From the NCBI RefSeq assembly GCF_019669925.1, contig NZ_AP019779.1, positions 682,001-746,000 on the forward strand: a stretch of 64,000 bases of DNA, read 5' to 3'. The notes beneath the pieces are model-generated. The model was not told the DNA's origin and searched no databases. It saw nothing but the letters and a program-made list of their open reading frames with translations. Below, piece after piece: positions 18,031 to 27,319 of the stretch. Made by a program: the position numbers and the translations under genes. The stretch is from Methanobrevibacter arboriphilus (lineage in GTDB: Archaea; Methanobacteriota; Methanobacteria; Methanobacteriales; Methanobacteriaceae). How positions within the stretch are numbered: the first letter of the stretch is position 1; the number at the start of each line of letters is the position of its first letter.

Positions 18031-19980
18031 GTGTTTAAAATAAAAACAAAAAAAATCATTCTTTTAGGAGCTATCTTTTCTATATTATTAATATCATCTC
18101 CTTTAGGATTTAATACAATTTATGGAGCAAATAATACTTGGATAATTGATGTTGAAGATAAAGGAATGCCAGGAAATATGGAGTATATACAAGGAATAAT
18201 TGACAATGCTTCAAGTGGAGATACAATACTATTTAAAGGAAGTGAATACACACATTTAGCTAATATTATTGTAAATAAAACATTAAATATAGTAAGTGAT
18301 GTTGGAACTGTACTTAATAGTTGTAATAATCATCCTGAAGAGCCAATATTTAGAATATTAAGTGGTGGAAGTGGAACTAAAATTGAAGGATTCAACATTA
18401 ATGCAAAAGAAGCGGGAATTATAATTGATAATGCGACTAATGTAAAAATAGGTAGTAATAATATTACAGCTGAAGGTATAGCAATTACAATTTTAGATAG
18501 TTTAAATACAGTTATTACTAATAATAGAATAAATAACTCAGGAACTGGAATATCATCAAATAATTCAAATAATACAGTAATAAAAAACAATACTATCACA
18601 AATAACGATGAAGGTATAATCTCCACTGGAAATACAAACAACACTGAAATATCATATAACAATATTTCAAATAATAATGGTTTTGGTGTGTACTTCAATA
18701 ATAATGGGGAATTACAAGATAATATAAAAGTATTATATAACTATATCGAAAATCAAGGCCAATCTGGAGTTTATATTAATAGTAGCTATAATATTCTTAG
18801 TATTATAAGTAATATGATAACTAACAATCAAAAAAATGGAATTTATATGGATTCTGGTACAAATACCTCAGGTCAACCAACCATTGAATATAACTATCTA
18901 TTATATAATACTGGGTTTAATACATTTCAGATTCAAAGAGTTCAGACAGATGATCAACATCGTGCAGTTTTGGTTATAGGATATAATTTCTATGGTACAA
19001 ATGATAGAAGTGGAGTAAGTGTATGTTCTAAAACAACTACTGGAATAATACTAATAAAGTTATCAGAAATATCAAAAGGTATTTTCCAAATAGCTTATAC
19101 AACAAATGATACTGGAAAAATAATTAAAGAAATGATTCCTAATTATGTGAAAGTCAATCTTAATAACAATAGTCAATACCAATATGTTTTAATCAAAAAT
19201 GGAACTGGAATAGCTGATTTTAGAGAATATAATTATAGTTCTACTGGAAACGAGATTTATACATATTTTTTAACTAAAACTGCATTATCTATAAATGACA
19301 ATAATATACCTCAAAAATCAATAAGTATTAATTCAAAAATTTCATCTCCAACTATTAAAACTGGTCAAACCACTAAATACACAATAACTGTTTCAAATAT
19401 TGGGCAAAAAATAATTAAAAGCATAAATATCAAAAATATGATCCCTAACTTTGCTATAAAAAGTTTTAACACAAATATAGGATCATTCAATAAAAATAAT
19501 AAAATATGGACAGTGAATTCTTTAAAAGCTAATGAAAAAGCAATTTTAAATGTTTATATAACTCCTAATAAAGCAGGAACCTTTAAAAACACAGCTACAT
19601 TAACTGGTGATAGTTTCAATAAAAAATCAAGTTTAACTAGTTTAAAAGTTAATCCTGCAGTTGAAGTTAAAAATTCCAATAAAATTAATACTAAAAAAAT
19701 CAGAAAGAACAAATATGTCACAGCATACACAACTATTAAAAACTACGGAACATCTTCTAAAAATATAAAAGTTAGAATTTCACCCTCTAAAGGACTTAAA
19801 ACCTACAACGTAAACTATAAAACTAAATACAGTAAAAAAACAAATAAATGGATAGTGAAATTACCTGCTAAAAAATCAGTGACATTGAAAATGAAGCTAA
19901 AAGGAACCAGTAAAGGAACTAAAAAAGTTGCATTCAATGTAAATGGTAAAAAACAAAATAAATATGTGAAAGTGGTTTAG
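18031..19980 (+). CDS. Beta-helix adhesin-like protein, GTG or ATA start
   Basis: 649 aa if started at the GTG at 18031. Signal peptide IILLGAIFSILLISSPLGF; cap IIVNKTLNIVSDVGTVL; beta-helix rungs about 100-270; a domain with IGYNFYGTNDRSG and one Cys that is shared with the 6643 and 20701 proteins; then a DUF11-like domain (TTKYTITVSNIGQKIIKS) and Lys-rich C-terminus. The GTG overlaps the ribosome site GAGAGGTG itself, so initiation at ATA 18040 (MKTKKIILLG), six bases downstream of the site, is plausible. Surface-located, wall attachment inferred, function unknown. Confidence 0.78.
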   Translation: MFKIKTKKIILLGAIFSILLISSPLGFNTIYGANNTWIIDVEDKGMPGNMEYIQGIIDNASSGDTILFKGSEYTHLANIIVNKTLNIVSDVGTVLNSCNNHPEEPIFRILSGGSGTKIEGFNINAKEAGIIIDNATNVKIGSNNITAEGIAITILDSLNTVITNNRINNSGTGISSNNSNNTVIKNNTITNNDEGIISTGNTNNTEISYNNISNNNGFGVYFNNNGELQDNIKVLYNYIENQGQSGVYINSSYNILSIISNMITNNQKNGIYMDSGTNTSGQPTIEYNYLLYNTGFNTFQIQRVQTDDQHRAVLVIGYNFYGTNDRSGVSVCSKTTTGIILIKLSEISKGIFQIAYTTNDTGKIIKEMIPNYVKVNLNNNSQYQYVLIKNGTGIADFREYNYSSTGNEIYTYFLTKTALSINDNNIPQKSISINSKISSPTIKTGQTTKYTITVSNIGQKIIKSINIKNMIPNFAIKSFNTNIGSFNKNNKIWTVNSLKANEKAILNVYITPNKAGTFKNTATLTGDSFNKKSSLTSLKVNPAVEVKNSNKINTKKIRKNKYVTAYTTIKNYGTSSKNIKVRISPSKGLKTYNVNYKTKYSKKTNKWIVKLPAKKSVTLKMKLKGTSKGTKKVAFNVNGKKQNKYVKVV

Positions 19981-20700
19981 AATTAGAAAATATTTTAAAA
20001 CTAAATTTAACTTCTAAATTCTATCTAAAATCCATTTACAAATTAAATGTATGTAAAATTTAATGTAAATAAGTTAAATAAATCTTTTAGTAGATTATTT
20101 AACTTAAACTCATACATTAATCATGTTTATCAATTACTATAATTATTTTTACAATATTTTTCATATTGTTTTCAGAATATTTCAAATTTATAATTATTTC
20201 AATTTATTCCAAATTTACATATTATTCTGATTATTTTTTAAATTTTTTTTTAAATATAATTATTTCTTTATATTATCTGTATTAATAAAAGTTAAAAACT
20301 ATTTCTAAAGTCATCTCTAAAAATTATCAAAAATATGAAAATTATCAAAAATGAAATACTAATTTTTAAATACAATATGAAATAATATATATAACGTGAT
20401 AAACATATATTACTATATATATTATAAAAATTAAAATTTTAAATTAAGTTTAAAATTAATATTGAATCCAATATTAATTTAAAATAAATTAAATAGAAAT
20501 TTTATTAAATTAAAACAAAATTCAGTAGATTATAATAGTTTTTAATGACTTTTATCAATAAATTTTAAAATCACAATTATATGAATTATATAAATTTAAT
20601 AATTTTAATAAGAATACAATGTAAGATATGATAACTTAATCCTATTGATAAAAGTTTGTATTAACTTGTATTATTCGTAAAATAAACCAAAGATGAAATT
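19981..20700. other. 720-bp intergenic region upstream of the ExbB-linked surface operon
   Basis: Apart from the inverted repeat at 20042-20121 it is AT-rich, with no open frame longer than noise. TATA-like boxes occur around 20380-20420. RBS GATGAAATT ends the region at 20691-20699. Confidence 0.4.
20042..20121. repeat. 80-bp imperfect inverted repeat
   Basis: Inner stem AAGTTAAATAAATCT (20071-20085) pairs with AGATTATTTAACTT (20092-20105) around TTTAGT; an outer stem ATTAAATGTATG (20042-20053) pairs with CATACATTAAT (20111-20121). It may be a bidirectional terminator or a relic of a small inverted-repeat element. Confidence 0.5.
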
Positions 20701-22431
20701 ATGAAAAACAAAAAAAATATATTAATTGTTTTATTATTTCTTAGTTTAATAGCTATAATGAGCATTAATACAGCTACGGCTAAAACAATAAGTATTAATG
20801 ATGCTTCATCTTATAATCAAACTGGATTATCATTAAGTAAACAAATCCAAAAAATAATTGATACAGCTACAGCAGGAGATACAATTAAGTTTTTAGGAAG
20901 TTTTTACGAAGACTTAACTTTAACAATAAACAAAAAATTAAATATTATAAGTAATTCTGGAACAATAATAAGTGGTTCTGATAGTAGCTCATTAAAAACA
21001 ATATTTTTCATAAATGGAAGTTCTGCATCAGGTACAACAATTTCAGGTTTTAATTTGGATAATGAGGATGGAAACGGAATAACATTAAACAACACTAAAA
21101 ACATTAAAGCATCAAAAAATAATATAACTGCTAAAGATTCTGGAGTATCAGTTTCTAAAAGTTCCAATATAACTATAAACAATAACAATATTACAAAATC
21201 GGATGAAGGGATCTCTTTAAAAGATAGTAATAATATCTATGTTGAAAACAACAAATTAGATAATAATAATGAAGGAATTTCTTTAGATAGTACAAATAAC
21301 GTGGATATTAAAAGTAACAACATTACAAATAACAAGAATGGAATTAGCTTAAAAAGTACTAAAAAAACAAACATAATAAACAATAAAGTATACAATAATA
21401 AAAAATCAGGTATATACTCCTATAAAACTCAATATACTCAGATTAAATATAATAACATAAAAAATAATGAAGAAACTGGAATATTAGCCGAAGGTATTCT
21501 TACAAATCTCAATCTAACCCATAATAACATTTCTTACAATCATTATGGAATACGTTTAGATTCTATTGATAATTCTTATGTAACAATGAAAACTAATTCC
21601 ATCAGGTATAATGTAGAAGGAATTAGTTTTGGTCCAAATTATATTGATAATAAAGCAAAAGATATATCATCTAATGATATTTCATCAAACACAGGTAAAG
21701 ATGTTGAACTTAGAGATTCAAGCTATTATGATACATTAGAAATTGGACCCAATTGGTATGGGGCTAATGCTGATTATTTAGCTAATATTTGCCCTAAGTT
21801 AAAATCAGGAATGATACAATTTAAACTTAAAAGTGGTGGAAATGGAGTTTATATGGGAGTTTTTACATATAATGGTCAGACTATGACTGATTTACCTCCA
21901 ATAGATGTTCTTTTCATAGTTAATGGAGAAAAAATATGGGTTACTACAGTAAACGGAGTAGCTACAGTTAATTTTGGCAAAAATTTTGATAAAAATCAGG
22001 CAGGAGGAATTTTAAACGCAATAGCAGGAGTAGAAAGATTCCAATTAGGAATTACCTACACTGAAAATATCAATAACAATAATAATGGAAAAACTCCTGT
22101 TAATGGAGGAACTGGAAATCCTGGAAATGGAGGTCTAGGAGGCTTAGGTATTGGCGGAAATGGTCTTGGAACTATTGGAATAGGTACTGGGTCACCTGGA
22201 GGATCAAATCCTTCTTCAAATCAATTAAGTGAAGGAGCCTCTTCTTCTTCTGGATCTAGTTCTGCAGCTCAATCTTCAACACAACAAGCTAAAGTAATAA
22301 ATATTGATGATGGAGAGAACTTATTTAAAATAGAAGATAGTCAAGCTTTAGGAATATTAATTATTGGACTACTTTTAGGTTCGATAATTGTGGGATATAT
22401 GTTAAGAAGAGATAAAAAAACCTCATTTTAA
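20701..22431 (+). CDS. Beta-helix surface protein with membrane anchor, first gene of ExbB/DUF2149 operon
   Basis: 576 aa: signal peptide (ILIVLLFLSLIAIMSINTATA), cap DLTLTINKKLNII, beta-helix rungs about 100-320 dominated by N-N-I repeats, a domain with IGPNWYGANAD and Cys, a Gly-rich then Ser/Gln-rich stalk, and a final span ILIIGLLLGSIIVGYML with basic tail RRDKK. It is followed after 9 bp by a multispanning membrane protein and then by a MotA/TolQ/ExbB and a DUF2149 gene, all on the same strand, so it is probably the outward-facing partner of that proton-channel module. The cargo or target is unknown. ATG start behind GATGAAATT. Confidence 0.8.
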   Translation: MKNKKNILIVLLFLSLIAIMSINTATAKTISINDASSYNQTGLSLSKQIQKIIDTATAGDTIKFLGSFYEDLTLTINKKLNIISNSGTIISGSDSSSLKTIFFINGSSASGTTISGFNLDNEDGNGITLNNTKNIKASKNNITAKDSGVSVSKSSNITINNNNITKSDEGISLKDSNNIYVENNKLDNNNEGISLDSTNNVDIKSNNITNNKNGISLKSTKKTNIINNKVYNNKKSGIYSYKTQYTQIKYNNIKNNEETGILAEGILTNLNLTHNNISYNHYGIRLDSIDNSYVTMKTNSIRYNVEGISFGPNYIDNKAKDISSNDISSNTGKDVELRDSSYYDTLEIGPNWYGANADYLANICPKLKSGMIQFKLKSGGNGVYMGVFTYNGQTMTDLPPIDVLFIVNGEKIWVTTVNGVATVNFGKNFDKNQAGGILNAIAGVERFQLGITYTENINNNNNGKTPVNGGTGNPGNGGLGGLGIGGNGLGTIGIGTGSPGGSNPSSNQLSEGASSSSGSSSAAQSSTQQAKVINIDDGENLFKIEDSQALGILIIGLLLGSIIVGYMLRRDKKTSF

Positions 22432-22440
22432 GGTGGAAAA

Positions 22441-23175
22441 ATGATTGATTTACAAGTTTTATCTTATATAATAGTTATTGTGTTGTCTTCTATAGCTATA
22501 TCTACTTCTTTAATAAATAATTCTATAAATAAGAATAATTCAATATTGATAGCAGTATATTTAGGTTTGTTAATCTTAGTGTCAGTTTTTATTTCAAATA
22601 TTTTTAGTAAATCAATAATTCCTACAATAAATAATAATATAAGTTTCATAATGACAATAATTGGAATGGTATTGATTTATACTGGTTATAGGTTTATTTT
22701 AGATTTTAAAATAAAATCAAAAAAAAGTATAGAAAGAAAGTATCCTAAAATAATTTATAAAATAAATGAAGAACTCTCATTAATATTATTGTTTTTTAGT
22801 TATTATGCAGCAATATTAATTAATATAATTTATGTTGCCCCTTCAATTTGGTTATCTATATTTGAATTAGGATTAATCTCGGTAGGAATTTCAATTATTT
22901 TAATAATAGCCTCATATTTTATATTATACCGAAAAATAAGAACTCCAAAAAGAATGTTTAATGGGATTTTTGGATTTTTTTTAATGCTCTCAGGAATACT
23001 ATATTTTACATTATATATGTTTGTTCCAAATCTACAAAATGTTTTAAGTCAAAATATGACTCCTTTGAGTTTTCCAGAAACTAATATGATGATATACATA
23101 TTAATAATTGTATTAATATCAGTAGCTTTTGGATTTGTATTTAAAAAATCTAAAAGGTTTAGGAATTTGTTTTAA
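22441..23175 (+). CDS. Polytopic membrane protein (DUF2162-like putative transporter)
   Basis: 244 aa with six to seven hydrophobic spans and short basic loops (DFKIKSKKSIERKY, YRKIRTPKRMFNG). RBS AAGGTGGAAAA precedes the ATG, 9 bp after the surface protein gene. In methanogens a predicted transporter family DUF2162 is, as I recall, encoded beside ExbB and DUF2149 genes; the position here fits, but I cannot confirm the family from motifs. No catalytic residues are evident. It may be the permease or a scaffold energised by the channel genes downstream. Confidence 0.6.
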   Translation: MIDLQVLSYIIVIVLSSIAISTSLINNSINKNNSILIAVYLGLLILVSVFISNIFSKSIIPTINNNISFIMTIIGMVLIYTGYRFILDFKIKSKKSIERKYPKIIYKINEELSLILLFFSYYAAILINIIYVAPSIWLSIFELGLISVGISIILIIASYFILYRKIRTPKRMFNGIFGFFLMLSGILYFTLYMFVPNLQNVLSQNMTPLSFPETNMMIYILIIVLISVAFGFVFKKSKRFRNLF

Positions 23176-23372
23176 ATATAATTTAAATTAATAATATTAT
23201 AATTTTAAAAGTTATATGAACATTAATACTGTTAAAAAGTTATTATTTAAAAATTAATATTAAAAATTACAACTAAAGAATTACAACTAAAAGATTATAG
23301 CTAAAAGATTAATATTAAAAAGATTATCAAAAAGTAAAATAATGAAAATCAATTAAAAAAGAGAAAGATATC

Positions 23373-24020
23373 ATGGACATTATAGGAAGCGGAATTCTAA
23401 CAGGCATTTTACACGCAATCTCTCAAAGTTTACTAATACCAGTAATAATTATACTAATATTATTTGTTATATTTGCATTAATAAGTGTTGGAGGGCTTAT
23501 AGCTGAATACACTTCTCGAAAAAAATTCAAATTAGAAGAAAGTGAATCATTAATAAGATCACTTAATAGCTTGAATAACACAAATCAAATGAAAGAAGCA
23601 ATAAAAGAATCAGATATTAATGAAGAATACAAATTAGCTATGATTAAAGTTATCAACAATGAAGATTTTGGAACTGAAACTAAAAGAGCATTTGCAGATA
23701 AAATTATTGAAGAAGAAGAGTTAAGAATGGAAAAAGCCGTTGAGAAAACAGATATGGTGGTAAGGCTCGGACCAACATTTGGGCTTATGGGAACTTTAAT
23801 TCCAATGGGACCAGGACTTGCAGCACTTGGAGCAGGGAATATAGAATTATTAGCTCAAGCAATAATAATAGCATTTGACACAACGGTAACTGGATTAGCA
23901 GCTTCAGCTGTATCTTATGTTGTTTCAAAACTTAGAAAACGTTGGTATGAAGAAGATCTATCTAATTTTGAAGTTTTAATCAACTCTACTCTAGAAATTC
24001 TGGAAAAAAATAAACTCTAA
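23373..24020 (+). CDS. MotA/TolQ/ExbB proton channel family protein, copy 1
   Basis: 215 aa. N-terminal membrane helix (LLIPVIIILILFVIFALISV), cytoplasmic helical domain (about 50-130), then the family core RLGPTFGLMGTLIPMGPGL and AFDTTVTGLAASAVSYVVSK with the conserved Thr-Thr of the ion channel. ExbB-type pentamers conduct protons with an ExbD-like partner, here the DUF2149 protein encoded 23 bp downstream. In a cell without an outer membrane the mechanical output must act on the pseudomurein wall or a surface protein. A close paralogue lies at 49575. A 197-bp gap with AAAGATTA repeats separates it from the preceding gene, so it may have its own promoter. Confidence 0.88.
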   Translation: MDIIGSGILTGILHAISQSLLIPVIIILILFVIFALISVGGLIAEYTSRKKFKLEESESLIRSLNSLNNTNQMKEAIKESDINEEYKLAMIKVINNEDFGTETKRAFADKIIEEEELRMEKAVEKTDMVVRLGPTFGLMGTLIPMGPGLAALGAGNIELLAQAIIIAFDTTVTGLAASAVSYVVSKLRKRWYEEDLSNFEVLINSTLEILEKNKL

Positions 24021-24043
24021 GATAATAAAAAAGAGTTGGTACA

Positions 24044-24391
24044 ATGTCTAAGAAAAGAAGATTTTTAGGAAAAAGTAGTGGTGATGATGATCCTCTCGCA
24101 GGAATGGCAAATTTAACTGATGCCATGCTTGTATTAGCTGTTGGTTTCTTAATATTTGCAGTTATGTCTATGAATATGCAAAGTATAATATTTAATGATG
24201 CTACACCTGAAGAAAAAAAGAAAATGGCAAATAGAATAAAAGAAGCAGTGTCCGTAGAAGAGGGAGAAAATTATAATGGAACGGTTGATGTTGAATCTGG
24301 AGAAAGTGAAGGAATGGAAAATATGGGAACAGTCTATAAAGATCCGACTACGGGCAAATTAATCATGATTCCTCCTACAAATTCAACATAA
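24044..24391 (+). CDS. DUF2149 protein, ExbD-like partner of ExbB copy 1
   Basis: 115 aa. A short basic cytoplasmic start (KKRRFLGK), DDPLAGMANLTDAMLVLAVGF forming the start of one membrane helix whose Asp sits where ExbD/TolR carry the proton-accepting Asp, then an outward acidic region and a conserved end MGTVYKDPTTGKLIM. The same ending appears in the copy at 49217. It lacks the ExbD periplasmic domain. RBS is weak (GTTGGTACA). Role inferred: proton-coupled stator partner of the preceding gene. Confidence 0.85.
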   Translation: MSKKRRFLGKSSGDDDPLAGMANLTDAMLVLAVGFLIFAVMSMNMQSIIFNDATPEEKKKMANRIKEAVSVEEGENYNGTVDVESGESEGMENMGTVYKDPTTGKLIMIPPTNST

Positions 24392-24450
24392 TAATTATAA
24401 CAAATATTCAAACAATGAAAAGTACTAATATTATAAAAGTAGTATCATCA

Positions 24451-24474
24451 TTTTTTTTTAAAAAAAAAAAAAAA
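24451..24474. terminator. T9-A15 homopolymer junction
   Basis: Nine T followed by fifteen A, 60 bp after the DUF2149 stop. The T-run can act as an archaeal U-tract terminator for the operon; the tract is also self-complementary. Confidence 0.4.
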
Positions 24475-24632
24475 TTAAAAAATAATAATAATGATAATAT
24501 GGATATTTGAATTATAATATTTAAGAACAATAATATTATAAAATTATAATAATATATAAAATAATATTACATAAAATATAATATTATTAAAAGATAATAG
24601 TATTTAAAAGATAATTAATAGAGAGTGTTATA

Positions 24633-25454
24633 ATTAAAAAGCAAAATTGCATAAGTGATCCTGAAGATATAGACTGGGAATTTTTTTGGCAAGAAAAATT
24701 ACATAAAAAAAGAAGAAAGCCAAAAAACTGGGATAATGAAGCAGATAAATTTTCTAAACGTTCCAAACAAGATGAATATCAAAAAAAACTATTTTCAAAA
24801 ATGAGAATAGATAAAGGTGATACTGTTATTGATCTAGGTTGTGGTGAAGGATCAATTACAATACCTCTATCTAAAAAGGTTAAATCTATAACTGCTGTTG
24901 ATTCATCAAAAAGAATGCTTGAAATTTTAGATGATAAATGTAAAGCTGAAAATATTGATAATATCAAAACCATGAAAGAAAATCTTGAAGATGTGACATT
25001 GAAGGAAGTTGGAAATAAGGATATTGTCCTTTTATCAAGATCTATCAATGGAATATCACCAATAAAAGATACCATAAATAATGTAAACAGCATAGCTAAT
25101 AAATATGTTTATATAACAATATTTGGTCCAAAGAATTGGAAATTTGAAAATGATTTTTATGAAAGTATTGGAAAAGAAAAAAATGATTTTGTACCTTATG
25201 ATTATCTTTTTAATATTCTTATAAGTATGAATATTTATCCAAATATAGAAAATCTTGAAATTGAAACAAATAGGAAATATAAGTCTGTTCAAGACGCAAT
25301 GGATAATGGTAAATGGCAATTAGACACTTTTACAAAAGAAGAAAAAGAAAATTTATATAAATACCTTGAAAAAAATCTAAGAAAAAATAATGAAGGAATG
25401 TTAGAAAATCCTAATGATAAAGCAGATTGGATTTTAATTTGGTGGAAAAAATAA
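24633..25454 (+). CDS. Class I SAM-dependent methyltransferase, paralogue 3, ATT start
   Basis: 273 aa if read from ATT 24633. The frame upstream of the first ATG (24801) encodes KKQNCISDPEDIDWEFFW, which aligns without gaps to DSNDCIKDPNDFDWEKAW of paralogue 2, with the ATT exactly opposite its ATG, and GAGAGTG lies five bases upstream. SAM motif I is VIDLGCGEGSIT; later VLLSRSINGISPIKDT and ILIWWKK match the family. Starting at 24801 would delete 56 conserved residues. It follows the ExbB/DUF2149 operon by 240 bp on the same strand. Substrate unknown; it may be linked to metal uptake like its relatives. Confidence 0.82.
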   Translation: MKKQNCISDPEDIDWEFFWQEKLHKKRRKPKNWDNEADKFSKRSKQDEYQKKLFSKMRIDKGDTVIDLGCGEGSITIPLSKKVKSITAVDSSKRMLEILDDKCKAENIDNIKTMKENLEDVTLKEVGNKDIVLLSRSINGISPIKDTINNVNSIANKYVYITIFGPKNWKFENDFYESIGKEKNDFVPYDYLFNILISMNIYPNIENLEIETNRKYKSVQDAMDNGKWQLDTFTKEEKENLYKYLEKNLRKNNEGMLENPNDKADWILIWWKK

Positions 25455-25611
25455 AAAACTTCAAACTTTAAATGAATATTATTATTTTTTAGCTATTATG
25501 TTTAAAAGAATATTATAATAAATATTTAAAAAATATTAGATATAATATTTAAAAAACATTATTATATTTAAATTCAAACTATAATTATATATTCAATCAT
25601 GTTTTATTCAA

Positions 25612-25944
25612 TTAAGGATTAAAATTAAAAGGATTTATTTCTATTGATGCATCACCATCAAAGGCTTCACATTCATTGTCTCCTTTTAAATTCAGAAGTT
25701 GAATCAAATTTTCAACAGCTGATTCACAAGAATTATCTAATTTTTTATTGTCTAATTCATTTCTAAAACCTAATGAAACCCTTTGGATTTGAATTCCAAT
25801 TAATACATCAATTAAGTCTCCAGTAGATAAATCACTAACAACTAAATCATTAATTGTTTCAATTTGTGAATTGAAAATACCATTATCTTTATCATCAATA
25901 CTGACTTTTAATAGCTTTTCAATTATTTCTAATTCATCAGTCAA
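25612..25944 (-). CDS. Hypothetical acidic protein, 110 aa
   Basis: Not recognised. Acidic, soluble, mainly helical by eye (LEIIEKLLKVSIDDKDN; LSTGDLIDVLIGIQIQRVSL; ESAVENLIQLLNLKGDNE), ending in a short strand-rich tail SIEINPFNFNP. The start is TTG at 25944 with RBS AAGGTG four bases upstream. It stands alone between the methyltransferase and idsA at the edge of the housekeeping block. Confidence 0.6.
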   Translation of the reverse strand: MTDELEIIEKLLKVSIDDKDNGIFNSQIETINDLVVSDLSTGDLIDVLIGIQIQRVSLGFRNELDNKKLDNSCESAVENLIQLLNLKGDNECEAFDGDASIEINPFNFNP

Positions 25945-26157
25945 ATTAACACCTTAATTTTTTTAAATAATAATGAAAGATATAAATAATAACATTTAAG
26001 TAATTTTATATTTTTATATTAATAATATTATGTTTATATAATAATTTTTTTATTAATAAGACCCAATTAATAAATTTATATAATAAAGGTATAATAAATG
26101 TATTAATAAATTTTGTATTGTTAATTTTATTTTATTAATACAAAATTAGCAATTTTA

Positions 26158-26234
26158 ATACTAGTTTTATATACTAGTTTTATATATTAATTTTGTATAC
26201 TAATTTTATATACTAATTCTGTAACTAATTTTGC
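26158..26234. repeat. 13-bp tandem repeat running into the idsA stop
   Basis: Six units: ATACTAGTTTTAT twice identical, then ATATTAATTTTGT, ATACTAATTTTAT, ATACTAATTCTGT and AACTAATTTTGC. The last unit covers the idsA stop codon and its final residues, so the array seems to have grown outward from the gene end. Confidence 0.8.
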
Positions 26235-27262
26235 CTATAAAGTACAAAATCTGCAACTAATGAAAGTGTATGTTTAGCTTCAGATTCAGGCAATATTTCA
26301 AGTAGTTGTTTTGCTTCCTTAACATTTGCAAGAGCAATATTTTGAGCATATTGAATAGAACCATATTTTTCAAAAAGAGATATTGCTTCATCTACGTATA
26401 CCTGATCACAATTACCACTTTCATTACCCATCTTTAAAATTTCTAAAATTCTTTTTTTATCCTCAGGATTAGCCCTGTTTAATGCATTTACAACTATAAT
26501 TGTCATCTTACCTTCAGCAATATCACTACCAACAGGTTTTCCAAGAGAACCTTCATCACTAACAAGATCTAAATAATCATCTTGAATTTGAAAAGCTAAA
26601 CCAATAAGTTTACCATAATCATACATATTTGAAACAATTTTTTCATTAGCACCACCCATTATAGCTCCAGATTCAGTGGCAGCAGCAATTAATGCAGCAG
26701 TTTTTTTAAATATCATTTCCATATATTCTTCTTCACTTACATCAAAATTCCCTTCAAAGCCCATATCTTGAGCTTGACCTTCACATATTTTAACACAAGC
26801 ATCAGCAACAGTGGATAAAGTTCTGTTTACACGATTTAAACACTCTTCTGGATTTGAAGAATCAATCTCATTTTTTGAGTTAATAACCAGTTCATAAGCC
26901 TTTGAAAATAAAGTATCACCAGCTAATATAGCTACTGGTTCACCCCAAACTTTATGAACTGAAGGTTTTCCACGTCTCATATCATCTTTATCCATAATAT
27001 CATCATGAATAAGTGAAAACGTATGAATTAATTCTATAGCAGCAGCAGCTTTTATACAACTTGAAAAAGTCCCGCCAACAGCTTCACAGACTAAAACTGT
27101 TAGAGCAGGTCTTAACATTTTACCACCAGCTTCTGTAAGATAAATTGAAGCTTCACGAAGATCTTCTGGCCCTATATTTGAAAGAGTATTTCCTATTTCT
27201 TTATGAATATCTTTAGAATATTGTCCTAATACTTTACCTACATCTTCATTAATATTTGACAT
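26225..27262 (-). CDS. idsA: Geranylgeranyl/farnesyl diphosphate synthase
   Basis: 345 aa trans-prenyltransferase making the C15/C20 diphosphates for archaeal ether lipids from IPP and DMAPP. First Asp-rich motif [15 protein letters not shown] (Asp87/88) and second QIQDDYLD are present. Phe82 sits five residues before the first motif, a chain-length-determining position. Good RBS (GGAGGGATAGTC). It ends the isoprenoid operon mvk-ipk-fni-rnj-idsA, 57 bp after rnj. Its last codons lie in a 13-bp tandem repeat. Confidence 0.95.
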   Translation of the reverse strand: MSNINEDVGKVLGQYSKDIHKEIGNTLSNIGPEDLREASIYLTEAGGKMLRPALTVLVCEAVGGTFSSCIKAAAAIELIHTFSLIHDDIMDKDDMRRGKPSVHKVWGEPVAILAGDTLFSKAYELVINSKNEIDSSNPEECLNRVNRTLSTVADACVKICEGQAQDMGFEGNFDVSEEEYMEMIFKKTAALIAAATESGAIMGGANEKIVSNMYDYGKLIGLAFQIQDDYLDLVSDEGSLGKPVGSDIAEGKMTIIVVNALNRANPEDKKRILEILKMGNESGNCDQVYVDEAISLFEKYGSIQYAQNIALANVKEAKQLLEILPESEAKHTLSLVADFVLYRQN

Positions 27263-27319
27263 GACTATCCCTCCTAATTATTAAACAAACTATAATTTTA
27301 GTTTTTAAATATAAACAAC

